Source: Roseovarius sp. W115
GTDB taxonomy: Bacteria > Pseudomonadota > Alphaproteobacteria > Rhodobacterales > Rhodobacteraceae
Reading direction: 5' to 3'
Assembly (NCBI RefSeq): GCF_032842945.2
Contig: NZ_CP146606.1
Coordinates: 3,166,501-3,230,500 of the forward strand
DNA length: 64,000 nucleotides
Shown: one piece after another, positions 53,628-62,434 of the stretch
How positions within the stretch are numbered: the stretch's first letter is position 1
Layout: the number at the start of each line of letters is the position of its first letter
The notes under the pieces: model-generated
Told to the model about the DNA's origin: nothing
Databases searched by the model: none
Seen by the model: the letters and a program-made list of their open reading frames with translations, nothing else
Program-made: the position numbers and the translations under genes

Positions 53628-54602
53628 ATGCGAAGTAAGGTTATTTGGGCAGCATTGGGCGCCGCCGCGCTATTGGCGGGCTGTGCGGGGCTGGCCAGCA
53701 AACGCGAGCAAACGGCAGAGCAATCCCATCCGCCCATCGGACAATTCGTTGATGTCGATGGCACACGCGTGCACGCCTGGGTGGCGGGTTCGGGCCCAGA
53801 TCTTGTCTTGATCCACGGCGCAGGTGGCAATCTGCGCGACTTCACCTTTGATCTGGCGGAGAAACTGACCGACCGGTACCGCGTGATTGCTTTTGACCGT
53901 CCTGGTTTGGGCTACACCGAGCGCCTGCCGGGTTTTGGTGGCCTAAACACTGTCGAAGGTGAAAGCCCTCTGCAACAAGCCGCTCTTTTGCAAAAAGCCG
54001 CCGCGCAGCTCGGCGTCAAACGCCCCATCGTTCTGGGCCATAGTTTTGGCGGCGCAGTCGCGCTTGCCTGGGGCCTTAACGCACCTGACGACACAGCGGC
54101 ACTGGTCCTGTTGGGAAGTGTCTCCAACCCCTGGCCCGGAGAACTGGGACGGTTCTATGACGTGACCGGCTCTGCCCTTGGCGGCGCCACCGCGGTGCCC
54201 CTTATCACGGTACTGGCGTCGCAATCCCGCATTGAACAAAGCGTGACCGATGTCTTCACGCCGCAAAAGCCCCCCAAAGGCTACGTGGATTATATCGGCG
54301 CGCCTCTCACCCTTCGCCGAGAAAGCCTGCGCGCCAATGGACAGCAGGTTGTCACGCTTCGCCCGCATATTGTCGAGATGTCTCAGCGGTATGCATCAGA
54401 ACTCACCATGCCGGTGGAGATCATCCATGGCGATGCGGATACAACCGTGCCTCTCGACATTCACTCCAAGCCGCTTTCGGAACAGCTCAAGAACGGCAAA
54501 CTGACGGTTCTTTCGGGCATCGGTCACATGCCGCATCATGCTGATCCAAAAACGACAATTGCCGCTATAGACCGCGCCGCAGCGCGCGCTGGATTGCGTT
54601 AA
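53628..54602 (+). CDS. Alpha/beta-hydrolase lipoprotein
   Basis: A 324-residue secreted hydrolase. The N-terminus MRSKVIWAALGAAALLAGCAG ends in a lipobox (LAGC), so it is probably a lipid-anchored periplasmic protein. The alpha/beta-hydrolase fold shows DLVLIHGAGGNLRDFTFDLAEKL, the nucleophile elbow VLGHSFGGAVALAWGL (Ser), EIIHGDADTTVPLDIHS (Asp) and GIGHMPHHAD (His). It is an esterase or similar on a periplasmic substrate. The gene lies 19 bases after metAA. Confidence 0.92.
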   Translation: MRSKVIWAALGAAALLAGCAGLASKREQTAEQSHPPIGQFVDVDGTRVHAWVAGSGPDLVLIHGAGGNLRDFTFDLAEKLTDRYRVIAFDRPGLGYTERLPGFGGLNTVEGESPLQQAALLQKAAAQLGVKRPIVLGHSFGGAVALAWGLNAPDDTAALVLLGSVSNPWPGELGRFYDVTGSALGGATAVPLITVLASQSRIEQSVTDVFTPQKPPKGYVDYIGAPLTLRRESLRANGQQVVTLRPHIVEMSQRYASELTMPVEIIHGDADTTVPLDIHSKPLSEQLKNGKLTVLSGIGHMPHHADPKTTIAAIDRAAARAGLR

Positions 54603-54647
54603 GCGGATTCACATTCCATAGTGGCGGCAAACCCGAAGGAGGGGCGC

Positions 54648-55517
54648 ATGGAGCTTCCATTTGACGGCGCGATCAGTGCTTTTTTCAAGGACGACGCCCC
54701 GGATGATATTCGCAACGCGATAAAACGCGGCGAAAAGGGTGAAATCCTGTCTTCCAGCTATCCGCACTCCGATCGCATGCCGCGCAAGGCCTATGAGCAG
54801 GATCTGCTGAAGCTCCAGACCGAACTGGTGAAGCTACAGGCTTGGGTCAAAGAAAGCGGCGCGCGCGTTGTGTGCGTTTTTGAAGGGCGCGATGCCGCTG
54901 GAAAAGGCGGCACAATCAAACGCTTCCGTGAATACCTTAACCCTCGCGGCGCACGCGTTGTGGCCCTGTCCAAACCCACCGACAAGGAAGCCACCCAATG
55001 GTATTTCCAACGCTATATTGATCACCTGCCCGCCGCCGGTGAGATCATCTTTTTTGACCGATCCTGGTACAATCGCGGGGTGGTAGAAAAGGTCTTTGGG
55101 TTTTGCACGGATACGCAGCGGGAACATTTTTTTGCTCAGGTCAGCGACGTAGAGAAGATGCTGGTGGATGAGGGCATTCATCTCTTCAAGTTCTGGCTCA
55201 ACGTGGGACGCGCCGAACAGTTGCGGCGCTTTCTGGGACGTGAAGGTGATCCGCTGAAGCAATGGAAGCTCAGCTGGATTGATGTTGAAGGGCTGAAGAA
55301 ATGGGATGACTACTCAGCCGCCATTTCTGAGACCCTGAACCGCTCTGACAGCGCGCATGCGCCCTGGACGATCATTCGCTCGGATGACAAGCGCCGCGCC
55401 CGTTTAGAAGCCATCAGGCATGTTCTTCTCAACATCGACTACGACCGCAAGATCCCAAAATCAGTAGGCCGGCCCGACCAGTCCATTTGCGCCGGCCCAG
55501 AGATCTGGGATGCCTAA
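54648..55517 (+). CDS. ppk2: Polyphosphate kinase 2
   Basis: A 289-residue PPK2 enzyme (class I type), which makes nucleotide triphosphates from polyphosphate and nucleotide diphosphates. Walker A is GRDAAGKGG at residues 80-88, and the Walker B/lid region is [18 protein letters not shown] (Asp137). [20 protein letters not shown] and [18 protein letters not shown] are also typical. ATG at 54648 has AAGGAGGGG upstream. With the Pst system it ties phosphate supply to energy storage. The stop overlaps the tetR gene by 8 bases. Confidence 0.95.
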   Translation: MELPFDGAISAFFKDDAPDDIRNAIKRGEKGEILSSSYPHSDRMPRKAYEQDLLKLQTELVKLQAWVKESGARVVCVFEGRDAAGKGGTIKRFREYLNPRGARVVALSKPTDKEATQWYFQRYIDHLPAAGEIIFFDRSWYNRGVVEKVFGFCTDTQREHFFAQVSDVEKMLVDEGIHLFKFWLNVGRAEQLRRFLGREGDPLKQWKLSWIDVEGLKKWDDYSAAISETLNRSDSAHAPWTIIRSDDKRRARLEAIRHVLLNIDYDRKIPKSVGRPDQSICAGPEIWDA

Positions 55518-56127
55518 GCGCGGCTATCATCACGGCAATCTGCGCCAGGCTCTGGTTGAGGCTGCCCTGACGCTGATTGAGGCGAAGGGCCCCACGGGTT
55601 TCACCCTTTCGGAAGCGGCCAAGCAGGCGGGCGTTACCCCCGCGGCAGTCTACCGTCATTTCGCCGGTCGTGAGGACCTCATCGCCGAGGCCGCGCGTCA
55701 AGGCTATGTGATCTTTGCCGAAGCCATGGAACAGGCCTACGAAAGCGGACAACCCTCCGCGCTCACCTCGCTGGAGGCCGCCGGGCGCGCCTATCTCACT
55801 TTTGCAAATACGCACGCGGGATACTATATCGCCATGTTTGAGAGTGGCATATCGGTCAACCGCACCCCGGAACTGGCCGCCGTCTCCGGGCGTGCCCGCG
55901 CTGTTCTGGAACGCGCCGCTGATGCGCTGTCACGCCATATCCCAGCAGGCAAGCGCCCACCTCCCTCTATGGTATCCGCTCATATCTGGGCGCTCAGTCA
56001 CGGCGTGGTGGAACTCTTCGCGCGCAACTCGCCAGGAACACAAAGCCCTTTTCCCGCAGAAGACCTTCTGGAATCCGGTATTGGCGTCTACCTGCGTGGA
56101 TTGGGATTGTTGCCGAAAGACAGCTAG
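55510..56127 (+). CDS. TetR/AcrR family transcriptional regulator
   Basis: A 205-residue regulator. The N-terminal helix-turn-helix spans about residues 8-50 ([51 protein letters not shown]). The C-terminal ligand domain ends in [18 protein letters not shown] text ([14 protein letters not shown]). It overlaps the ppk2 gene by 8 bases in the same direction, so it may control the ppk2 set. The ligand is unknown. Confidence 0.92.
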   Translation: MPKRGYHHGNLRQALVEAALTLIEAKGPTGFTLSEAAKQAGVTPAAVYRHFAGREDLIAEAARQGYVIFAEAMEQAYESGQPSALTSLEAAGRAYLTFANTHAGYYIAMFESGISVNRTPELAAVSGRARAVLERAADALSRHIPAGKRPPPSMVSAHIWALSHGVVELFARNSPGTQSPFPAEDLLESGIGVYLRGLGLLPKDS

Positions 56128-56160
56128 ACGCCTCTGGCTTCTTTCTTGTCACAAATACCC

Positions 56161-56188
56161 AAAAGAAAAAGGCCACCCAAAGGCGGCC
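56161..56188 (-). terminator. Intrinsic terminator after rpsI, minus strand
   Basis: On the minus strand GGCCGCC and GGTGGCC (plus-strand 56171-56188) pair with one wobble around a short T-rich loop, followed by TTTTTCTTTT. It ends the rplM-rpsI operon. Confidence 0.8.
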
Positions 56189-56213
56189 CTCTCCAAATTC
56201 TTGGTAAGACTGC

Positions 56214-56723
56214 TTAACGCTTGGAGAACTGGAAGCTCCGGCGCGCTTTGCGCTTACCGTATTTCTTCCGTTCCACCACACGGCTGTCACGTGTGAGGAA
56301 ACCTGCCGCCTTGAGCGCGCCGCGCAAGGACGGATCATAAAGCTGCAGCGCCTTGGAAATGCCGTGCTTGACCGCACCGGCCTGACCAGAGAGGCCACCG
56401 CCCTTGACTGTGGCCATGACGTCAAACTGATCGGTGACCCCGGCCACTTCAAAAGGCTGACGCAGGATCATTTGCAGCACGGGACGTGCAAAATACTTGG
56501 TGTAGTCGATATAATTGCCCTTGGCATCGCGCACCATGACCTTGCCAGAGCCCGGTTTGATCCAGACACGGGCCACGGCGTCTTTCCGTTTGCCGGTGGC
56601 ATAGGACCGCCCCAATTCATCACGCACTGGTTCGCGTGGGGTTTCTGCTTCGGCCACCGGGGCCTCTGCAGCGCCGTCGACAACGGCTTCGAGATCGTCG
56701 AGAGTTTTGATTTCGTCAGCCAT
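56214..56723 (-). CDS. rpsI: 30S ribosomal protein S9
   Basis: A 169-residue S9. The conserved part starts at about residue 40 with [23 protein letters not shown] and ends with [20 protein letters not shown], the basic tail that reaches the P-site tRNA. The first ~35 residues (acidic, Ala/Glu-rich) are an N-terminal extension seen in Rhodobacterales. The gene follows rplM by 3 bases, the universal pair. Confidence 0.98.
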   Translation of the reverse strand: MADEIKTLDDLEAVVDGAAEAPVAEAETPREPVRDELGRSYATGKRKDAVARVWIKPGSGKVMVRDAKGNYIDYTKYFARPVLQMILRQPFEVAGVTDQFDVMATVKGGGLSGQAGAVKHGISKALQLYDPSLRGALKAAGFLTRDSRVVERKKYGKRKARRSFQFSKR

Positions 56724-56726
56724 CTC

Positions 56727-57185
56727 TTACACCCGCGTATTTTTCTTGTTCATGGATTTCACATCCAGCACTTCCGGGCTTTGCGCCTCATGCGGATGCT
56801 CTGTGCCTGCGTAGACACGCAGGTTGGTCATCTGACGACGCGCCAGCCGGTTCGAGGGCAGCATGCGCTTGACCGCTTGCATGACCACGCGCTCGGGATG
56901 TTCGCCTTCGAGGATCTGACCCGTGGTGCGGGATTTGATCCCACCCGGATAGCCGGTGTGCCAGTAGTTGGGCTTTTCGCGCTTGTTGCCTGTGACCTGC
57001 ACCTTGTCGGCGTTGATCACGATGACATTGTCGCCCATGTCCTGGCTGGGCGTAAAACTTGGCTTGTGTTTGCCGCGCAGACGCATGGCAATGATCGAGG
57101 CAAGACGGCCCAGAACGACGCCTTCGGCATCGATCACGATCCATTTCTTGTCGATATCTGCTGGTGTGGCAGAGTACGTTTTCAT
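56727..57185 (-). CDS. rplM: 50S ribosomal protein L13
   Basis: A 152-residue L13, beginning [31 protein letters not shown]. Further blocks are [30 protein letters not shown] and [27 protein letters not shown]. It is the first gene of rplM-rpsI; the AT-rich 178 bases upstream (57186-57363) should hold the promoter. Confidence 0.98.
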   Translation of the reverse strand: MKTYSATPADIDKKWIVIDAEGVVLGRLASIIAMRLRGKHKPSFTPSQDMGDNVIVINADKVQVTGNKREKPNYWHTGYPGGIKSRTTGQILEGEHPERVVMQAVKRMLPSNRLARRQMTNLRVYAGTEHPHEAQSPEVLDVKSMNKKNTRV

Positions 57186-57363
57186 GTCGGAAACCTTTGT
57201 CGTTCCTGATTGATCCTGTGCATTGTAAGGCGCGCGTGCGCCCGTGGATGCGATGGATGGGTTATATAGGTTGGAAATGTATGGTCAAGCAGCAGAATGT
57301 TAAAATAAACTTTGTAATACAATGCCTTGAAAATATGGTAATATAATACCTCATTATTTCGGC

Positions 57364-58755
57364 TCACAAATCCACATTCAGCGGTGGGGCTTCCAGCAGA
57401 CAGGACATTCTCTTCAAAGCGCCTTCAAACTCTGTCGCATCGCTATTGGGATCAAGGCTGATGCGCACGGCATTGGGGGCCTGACCATCTGGCAGGGCGA
57501 ATTCATCAGCGGGCTTGACCCGGATGCCTTCCGCCTCACAGGCACGGGCAAAGGTCGAGCCGCGCCAGCCTTGCGGCAGTTTCAGCCATAAAAACGGCAG
57601 TGTCTTGCGCCAGGCAATATCCCATTGCCCGAGCACATTCACCGCCACTCGGACCCGATCACAGATGATGTCTTCGACCTGAGACCGGAATGTCTCGGCC
57701 TGTCCGGAGCGGATGAGAACGGCGGCGATATCGAGAATGGGTTGAGATATGCCATAGAAAGATGACTGCGCCACCTGCCGCGCTTGCGCCGAGAGCCCAC
57801 GTGGCGCGACAGCATAGCCAAACCGAAGCGAGGCTGACACGGATTTGCTCAGCGATGAGACAAACCAGGCCCGCTCCGGACAGAGCGCGCGGTAGGCCGG
57901 GGTTTCACTGCGGGTTACGCAATGACAATCATCCTCGATGATCTGAAGCTGATACTTCCGCGCCAGATTTGCGATCTGCTGTTTGCGCTCTAACGGGGTA
58001 TGCGTCGTTGTCGGGCTATGGGCTTCGGGCGCAGTCAAAAGCACCTGCCCGCCATGACGGCGCAGCACCTCTTCCAGCCGGTCCGGGCGTAGCCCGTGTT
58101 CATCCATCTCAACCCCGATCAATTGTGCCCTGAGAAGTCGTGCTGCATGGCGGACGCCGGGATAGGCGAGCGACTCGGTCACAATGACCGGAGTGGCGCC
58201 ATGCAAAATGGTTTGAAGCGCCATCATCACGGAATTCTGCGCGCCCAGACCCAGGACCACCTCATCCGCGCCAAAGCGCCCTGCCCGGTCCACGCCAATC
58301 CACTGCGCCACAGCGGCACGTGCGGCATAGTCGGTCTGTACCGTGGGATAGTCGAGATAGCGATGCGCCCCACCACGGCCCAGTTCCATCATGACTTGGC
58401 GAATGTATGTGTCCTGGCCGATGTCCGGGACACGCACGGCGCGGAAATCGAGGTAATCCGGCGTCGTCAAGTTGAGCAGGGGATCATCCGGCAGTTCGGT
58501 AACCAAGTTTCCAGTGACAAAGGTGCCCCGGCCCACAGTGGTTTCCACCAGCCCCTCTTCGGCCGCCATCTTGTAGGCGCGGGCCACCGTGCCGGGTGTG
58601 ATGCCTAGTTTCCATGCCAGGTCCCGCACTGGTGGTAGTCGTGTGCCGGTTTCCAGCGTACCGGACCGTATGGCATCACGCATTGATTGTATCAATACAA
58701 TATACTTTGATTCGCCTTTCGTTCCGAGATCTGGCATCCATATTGTATCAGTCAC
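57364..58755 (-). CDS. MocR-type (GntR plus aminotransferase) transcriptional regulator
   Basis: A 463-residue regulator. The N-terminal GntR winged helix is YIVLIQSMRDAIRSGTLETGTRLPPVRDLAWKLGITPGTVARAY (about 17-60). The C-terminal aminotransferase class I fold has the PLP-binding Lys in FVSSLSKSVSASLRFGYAV (about 280). Such proteins sense PLP or amino acids. GTG at 58755 is the likely start. Palindromes of the form TTGTATCAATACAA lie in its 5' coding end and upstream of the divergent DUF1127 gene. That placement predicts self-control and control of that gene. Confidence 0.9.
   Translation of the reverse strand: MTDTIWMPDLGTKGESKYIVLIQSMRDAIRSGTLETGTRLPPVRDLAWKLGITPGTVARAYKMAAEEGLVETTVGRGTFVTGNLVTELPDDPLLNLTTPDYLDFRAVRVPDIGQDTYIRQVMMELGRGGAHRYLDYPTVQTDYAARAAVAQWIGVDRAGRFGADEVVLGLGAQNSVMMALQTILHGATPVIVTESLAYPGVRHAARLLRAQLIGVEMDEHGLRPDRLEEVLRRHGGQVLLTAPEAHSPTTTHTPLERKQQIANLARKYQLQIIEDDCHCVTRSETPAYRALCPERAWFVSSLSKSVSASLRFGYAVAPRGLSAQARQVAQSSFYGISQPILDIAAVLIRSGQAETFRSQVEDIICDRVRVAVNVLGQWDIAWRKTLPFLWLKLPQGWRGSTFARACEAEGIRVKPADEFALPDGQAPNAVRISLDPNSDATEFEGALKRMSCLLEAPPLNVDL
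58687..58700. promoter_or_regulatory. MocR operator-like palindrome 1, inside the MocR 5' coding end
   Basis: TTGTATCAATACAA has 6-bp inverted arms around CA. It lies within codons 19-23 of the MocR gene. The same core recurs at 58812-58835 and partly at 58743-58757. Confidence 0.5.
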
Positions 58756-58757
58756 AA
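58743..58757. promoter_or_regulatory. MocR operator-like half-palindrome 2, over the MocR start codon
   Basis: TTGTATCAGTCACAA keeps the left arm TTGTATCA and a degenerate right arm (CACAA). It covers the GTG start at 58755. As a weak copy of the same motif it could be an additional or secondary site. Confidence 0.35.
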
Positions 58758-58811
58758 TGTTTTCCTCGCAGATTACAGGCGAGATCTCTTACCTAATACA
58801 CATCACAATCT

Positions 58812-58835
58812 GGGAATTGTATCAATACAATTCCC
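58812..58835. promoter_or_regulatory. MocR operator-like palindrome 3, 24 bp, before the DUF1127 gene
   Basis: GGGAATTGTAT and ATACAATTCCC form perfect 11-bp arms around CA, 22 bases upstream of the DUF1127 start codon. It contains the same TTGTATCAATACAA core as palindrome 1. Its length and perfection make it the strongest operator candidate in the window. Confidence 0.7.
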
Positions 58836-58856
58836 CCAAGCGAAAGGGCAAGGACC

Positions 58857-59089
58857 ATGACAGCCCTCACTCGATCCGACCGCGCAGCGCTAGAGCACCT
58901 GCGTGCCCATAGTTCTCTGCCAGTGGTGTCGCGCATCGCGGTGCAGGTGGCGTGGTGCGTCCTGCTGTGGAGCCAGAGACGCAAGTCACGCCGTGATCTG
59001 TCGCAACTCGACGATCATATGCTCAATGATATCGGCCTCTCCCCCGTCAGGCCGAGCAAGAATACAGCAAGTGGTTCTGGAGGCCCTGA
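58857..59089 (+). CDS. DUF1127 small Arg-rich protein, frame broken near its end
   Basis: A small basic protein. The first 60 residues (MTALTRSDRAALEHLRAH... then WSQRRKSRRDLSQLDDHMLNDIGLSP) carry the DUF1127 core, SRRDLSQLDDHMLNDIGLS. As sequenced, the frame then leaves the family and runs on to 59207. Adding one C to the C5 run at 59041-59045 restores SPRQAEQEYSKWFWRP, the family C-terminus, with a TGA at 59087-59089. AAGGACC precedes the ATG. Small DUF1127 proteins of alphaproteobacteria have been linked to RNA and phosphate or stress control; here it is probably under the MocR regulator. Confidence 0.78.
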
Positions 59090-59117
59090 TCGTCCCCGAC
59101 AGGCCCCTCTTCCACCT

Positions 59118-59146
59118 GGGCCGGAGTTTCTCCGGCCCTTTTTTTT
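59118..59146 (+). terminator. Intrinsic terminator after the DUF1127 gene
   Basis: GGGCCGGAG (59118-59126), loop TTT, CTCCGGCCC (59130-59138) and eight T. It reaches into the last codon of the convergent thioesterase gene. Confidence 0.92.
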
Positions 59147-59564
59147 ATTTTGGCGGGATGGAGTAAGTCAGGCTGGCGCGCGCCACGGGTTTATCACTGC
59201 CTTCTGAGAAAAGAAGAACATCACCAACCGCCAGGGCGCGCCCGAGTTTCAGCAGTTTGCATTTGGCAATCAGGTCAGCATTCGCCACCGGCTTGCGCAT
59301 GAAATCGATTGAGCAATTTGTCGTCACGGTGAGTGCCTCTGGTCCGATCATGCCAAGCACAGCCACATACACAGCGACATCAGCCAGGCCGAACATGGAA
59401 GGCCCCGAAACGGTCCCGCCAGGGCGCAGATGGCGTTCAGACACGTTAAGGCGCATGGTCACCCCCATCTCTTCCAGCGCCTCGACGGTGAAATCTCCCT
59501 TAACCTGAGGAAAGACCTCATCAAGAAAGGTGGTCATCTCCTCGATGGTCATTTTGAGCGCCAT
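59145..59564 (-). CDS. PaaI/YbgC-like hotdog-fold thioesterase
   Basis: A 139-residue acyl-CoA thioesterase of the PaaI type. LRPGGTVSGPSMFGLADVAVYVAVLG holds the conserved Asp/Glu region and NCSIDFMRKPV the second strand pair. It would release CoA from small or aromatic acyl-CoA. It is divergent from the crotonase-fold gene 57 bases away, so both may act in one acyl-CoA pathway. Confidence 0.9.
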   Translation of the reverse strand: MALKMTIEEMTTFLDEVFPQVKGDFTVEALEEMGVTMRLNVSERHLRPGGTVSGPSMFGLADVAVYVAVLGMIGPEALTVTTNCSIDFMRKPVANADLIAKCKLLKLGRALAVGDVLLFSEGSDKPVARASLTYSIPPK

Positions 59565-59621
59565 GCTTTCCTCCCTGCCCGTCTCGCAGTAGAAGAATCA
59601 CAGACGCAGCGGAGACACAAG

Positions 59622-60407
59622 ATGACAATCCTCATTCGCGAAGATCAAAGCGCGGTAGCGCGACTGACGATGAACCGGCCCGAGGCGCTCAATGCGCTGT
59701 CTGACGCCATGTTGGCTGCGCTGCATGAAGAGTTGGAGCGCATCTCAGAAGACCGCAGCATTCGTGCGGTCATCATTGGGGGCGCGGGCAAGGCATTCTG
59801 CGCAGGTCATGACCTCAAGGAAATGACTCAGGGACGACAAGCCGAGGATGGCGGAAAAGCCTATTTTGCCGACCTTTTCAACCGCTGCGCCAACGTGATG
59901 CGCGCCATTCGTGACTTGCCTCAGCCCGTAATCGCCCAACCCCACGGTATTGCCACAGCCGCCGGGTGCCAGCTTGTCGCTGCCTGTGATCTGGCCATTG
60001 CCGCTGAAGGCACTCGCTTTGGCGTTAATGGCGTCAATATCGGCCTTTTCTGTTCCACCCCGATGGTGGCTTTATCCCGTAACATTCCCCGCAAACAGGC
60101 GTTTGAGATGCTGACCACAGGCCAATTCATCAACACCGAGCGTGCCACAGCGATGGGCCTGATCAATAAGGCTGTCCCCGAGCAAGATCTTAACGCCGCC
60201 ACACAAGAGTTGGCAGAGACCATCGCCGCGAAACTCGGATCAGCCGTTAAGATTGGTAAAGAAGCGTTCTATCGCCAGCTCGAAATGGGTCTGGATGACG
60301 CCTATGACTACACCCGCGATGTGATGGTCGAAAACATGCTTTGGCGCGACACCGAGGAAGGCATCGCTGCCTTTATCGAAAAACGCCCGCCCGAATGGAC
60401 CCAATAG
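59622..60407 (+). CDS. Enoyl-CoA hydratase/isomerase family protein, ECHDC3-like
   Basis: A 261-residue crotonase-fold protein. The first oxyanion loop is GAGKAFCAGHDLKEMTQG, and the second is GIATAAGCQLVAACDLAIA. The two acid residues that act as catalytic Glu in classic enoyl-CoA hydratase are missing: Gln stands in AAGCQLV, and FGVNGVNIGLFCSTP lacks the second. This matches the ECHDC3-like group, whose activity is uncertain. The start at 59622 is preceded by GGAGAC. It is followed 39 bases later by trmFO. Confidence 0.9.
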   Translation: MTILIREDQSAVARLTMNRPEALNALSDAMLAALHEELERISEDRSIRAVIIGGAGKAFCAGHDLKEMTQGRQAEDGGKAYFADLFNRCANVMRAIRDLPQPVIAQPHGIATAAGCQLVAACDLAIAAEGTRFGVNGVNIGLFCSTPMVALSRNIPRKQAFEMLTTGQFINTERATAMGLINKAVPEQDLNAATQELAETIAAKLGSAVKIGKEAFYRQLEMGLDDAYDYTRDVMVENMLWRDTEEGIAAFIEKRPPEWTQ

Positions 60408-60446
60408 ACCTTTTCAAACCAAGGCGGACAGCCTAGGTCCAAACCC

Positions 60447-61811
60447 ATGGACAAAACTCTACATATTGTTGGCGGCGGCATGGCCGGATCCGAGGCCGCC
60501 TGGCAAGCGGCCAATATGGGCGTGCAGGTGATCCTCCACGAGATGCGCCCAGAGGTCGAAACCTTTGCCCACCAGACCGGCGATCTGGCCGAAATGGTGT
60601 GCTCCAACTCATTCCGCTCTGATGATGACGAGCAAAACGCCGTGGGCCTTCTGCATTGGGAAATGCGCGCGGCAAACGGGCTCATTATGGACATGGCCGA
60701 CCGCCATCGCCTGCCCGCCGGGGGTGCCCTTGCGGTCGACCGGGAGGCATTTGCCCAATCTGTCACCGCCCGCCTGCGCGCGCACCCCAAGATTCGCATC
60801 GAGAACAGCGAGATCACCACCCTGCCCGAGGACGGACATTGGATTTTCGCCACCGGGCCGCTCACATCTGAAAAACTTGGTGCCGCCATCGCCGCCGAAA
60901 CAGGCACAGACCGCCTCGCCTTTTTCGACGCCATCGCGCCAATTGTCTATTTTGACAGCATCGACATGTCCCGCGCCTGGATGCAATCACGTTATGACAA
61001 GGGCGAGACCGAGGAAGAGCGCACCGCCTATCTCAACTGCCCGATGGATCGTGACCAGTACGAAGCCTTCATAGATGCGCTTCTGGCAGCAGACAAAACC
61101 GAGTTTCACGAGGGCGAAACCGCAACCTATTTCGACGGCTGTCTGCCCATTGAGGTGATGGCCGAGCGCGGGCGTGAAACCCTGCGGCATGGCCCGATGA
61201 AGCCTGTGGGCCTGACAAATCCGCACGCGCCCGATGAGAAACCGCATGCCGTCGTGCAGCTCAGGCGCGACAACGCGCTTGGCACGCTCTATAACATCGT
61301 GGGCTTTCAAACCAAGATGAAGTATGGCGCGCAAACTGATGTTTTCAAAATGATTCCGGGACTTGAGAATGCATCCTTCGCCCGCCTTGGTGGCATCCAC
61401 CGCAATACATTCTTGAATGCTCCGACGCTTTTGGACAACCAGATGCGTCTGCGCTCCCGCCCCAATATCCGCTTTGCGGGACAAATAACGGGAGTCGAAG
61501 GCTATGTGGAGTCAGCTGCCATGGGCCTTTTGGCTGGGCGTTTGGCGGCGGTAGAAATGCGCGGGCATCCCTTGCCCGACATCCCGCAAGACAGCGCCAT
61601 GGGCGCGCTCATTCACCACATTACCGGCGGCGCAGAGGCCAAGACCTTCCAGCCTATGAACGTCAATTTTGGCCTATTCCGCCCTGTGGACGGCCTCAAA
61701 GCCGGGCGTCGCGGTCGCCGTGATCGCTACAAGGCCTACACGGACCGCGCCAAGCAGGCCTGGACGGACTGGCTCACGAAATCGAAACTGGACGCACCTG
61801 CGCCGGTGTGA
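60447..61811 (+). CDS. trmFO: tRNA (uracil-54) methyltransferase, folate/FAD-dependent
   Basis: A 454-residue TrmFO, which methylates U54 of tRNA to ribothymidine using methylene-tetrahydrofolate and FADH2. The dinucleotide motif is [12 protein letters not shown] (residues 9-20), then [11 protein letters not shown], and the C-terminal half has [22 protein letters not shown] and [16 protein letters not shown]. This is the folate-using enzyme found in Gram-positives and alphaproteobacteria in place of TrmA. Confidence 0.97.
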   Translation: MDKTLHIVGGGMAGSEAAWQAANMGVQVILHEMRPEVETFAHQTGDLAEMVCSNSFRSDDDEQNAVGLLHWEMRAANGLIMDMADRHRLPAGGALAVDREAFAQSVTARLRAHPKIRIENSEITTLPEDGHWIFATGPLTSEKLGAAIAAETGTDRLAFFDAIAPIVYFDSIDMSRAWMQSRYDKGETEEERTAYLNCPMDRDQYEAFIDALLAADKTEFHEGETATYFDGCLPIEVMAERGRETLRHGPMKPVGLTNPHAPDEKPHAVVQLRRDNALGTLYNIVGFQTKMKYGAQTDVFKMIPGLENASFARLGGIHRNTFLNAPTLLDNQMRLRSRPNIRFAGQITGVEGYVESAAMGLLAGRLAAVEMRGHPLPDIPQDSAMGALIHHITGGAEAKTFQPMNVNFGLFRPVDGLKAGRRGRRDRYKAYTDRAKQAWTDWLTKSKLDAPAPV

Positions 61812-61823
61812 TTTTCTACGCCC

Positions 61824-62434
61824 ATGGCAAAGCAATTTCTCGACGAGGCATATCACCTCGACAGCCCCGAAGACACGCAAGCGCTCTATAAGGATTGGGC
61901 GGCGAGCTACGATGCCGAAGTTGGCGAAAACGGCTACGCCACGCCGGGCCGCCTTGCCGAGGCACTGGCCCAGCATGTTGACACCTCTGCCCCCATCCTT
62001 GATTTCGGATGTGGAACGGGCCTGTCGGGCCTCGCTCTGAAGCTTGCTGGGTTCAAGGTGATCGACGGGATGGATCCCAACCCCGAAATGCTGGTTCTGG
62101 CCAAACCCAAGGGTGTTTACCGCACACTCACAGAAATTGATGTCGCAGATCCCAATCCGATTTCGCAAGGCAGTTATGCCACGATCGCCGCGATTGGGGT
62201 GATCGGCACCGGTGCGGCCCCCCGGAAACCTTTGATCTATTGATGAACGCGCTCAATCCGGGTGGGATCATGAGCTTTAGCTTCAACGATCATGCCATGG
62301 CGGATGCGTCCTACACCGCGCGGCTGGAGGATTGGGTTGATGGCGGTAGGGCGCGTCTTGTGCATAGCGCTTATGGCCCGCATCTGCCTAAGCGCAACGT
62401 GAATTCCACCATATATATTATTGAAAAAGCGTGA
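61824..62434 (+). CDS. Class I SAM-dependent methyltransferase, frame broken as sequenced
   Basis: The first frame (61824-62243) starts with AKQFLDEAYHLDSPEDTQALYKDWAASYDAEVGENGYATPG and carries the SAM motif ILDFGCGTGLSGLALKLAGF. The second frame to 62434 ends GGIMSFSFNDHAMADASYTARLEDWV and NSTIYIIEKA. Adding one C to the C6 run at 62218-62223 joins them as GAAPPETFDLLMNALNPGG, restoring a ~203-residue methyltransferase of the Williams-Beuren-region-27-like group. Its first half resembles the methyltransferase at 30.9 kb. It starts 13 bases after trmFO and overlaps the next gene by 4 bases. Confidence 0.85.

Noticed and set aside
57186..57363. AT-rich stretch upstream of rplM as possible mobile-element scar
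   Set aside because: There is no inverted repeat, target duplication or transposase remnant; an AT-rich ribosomal promoter explains it.
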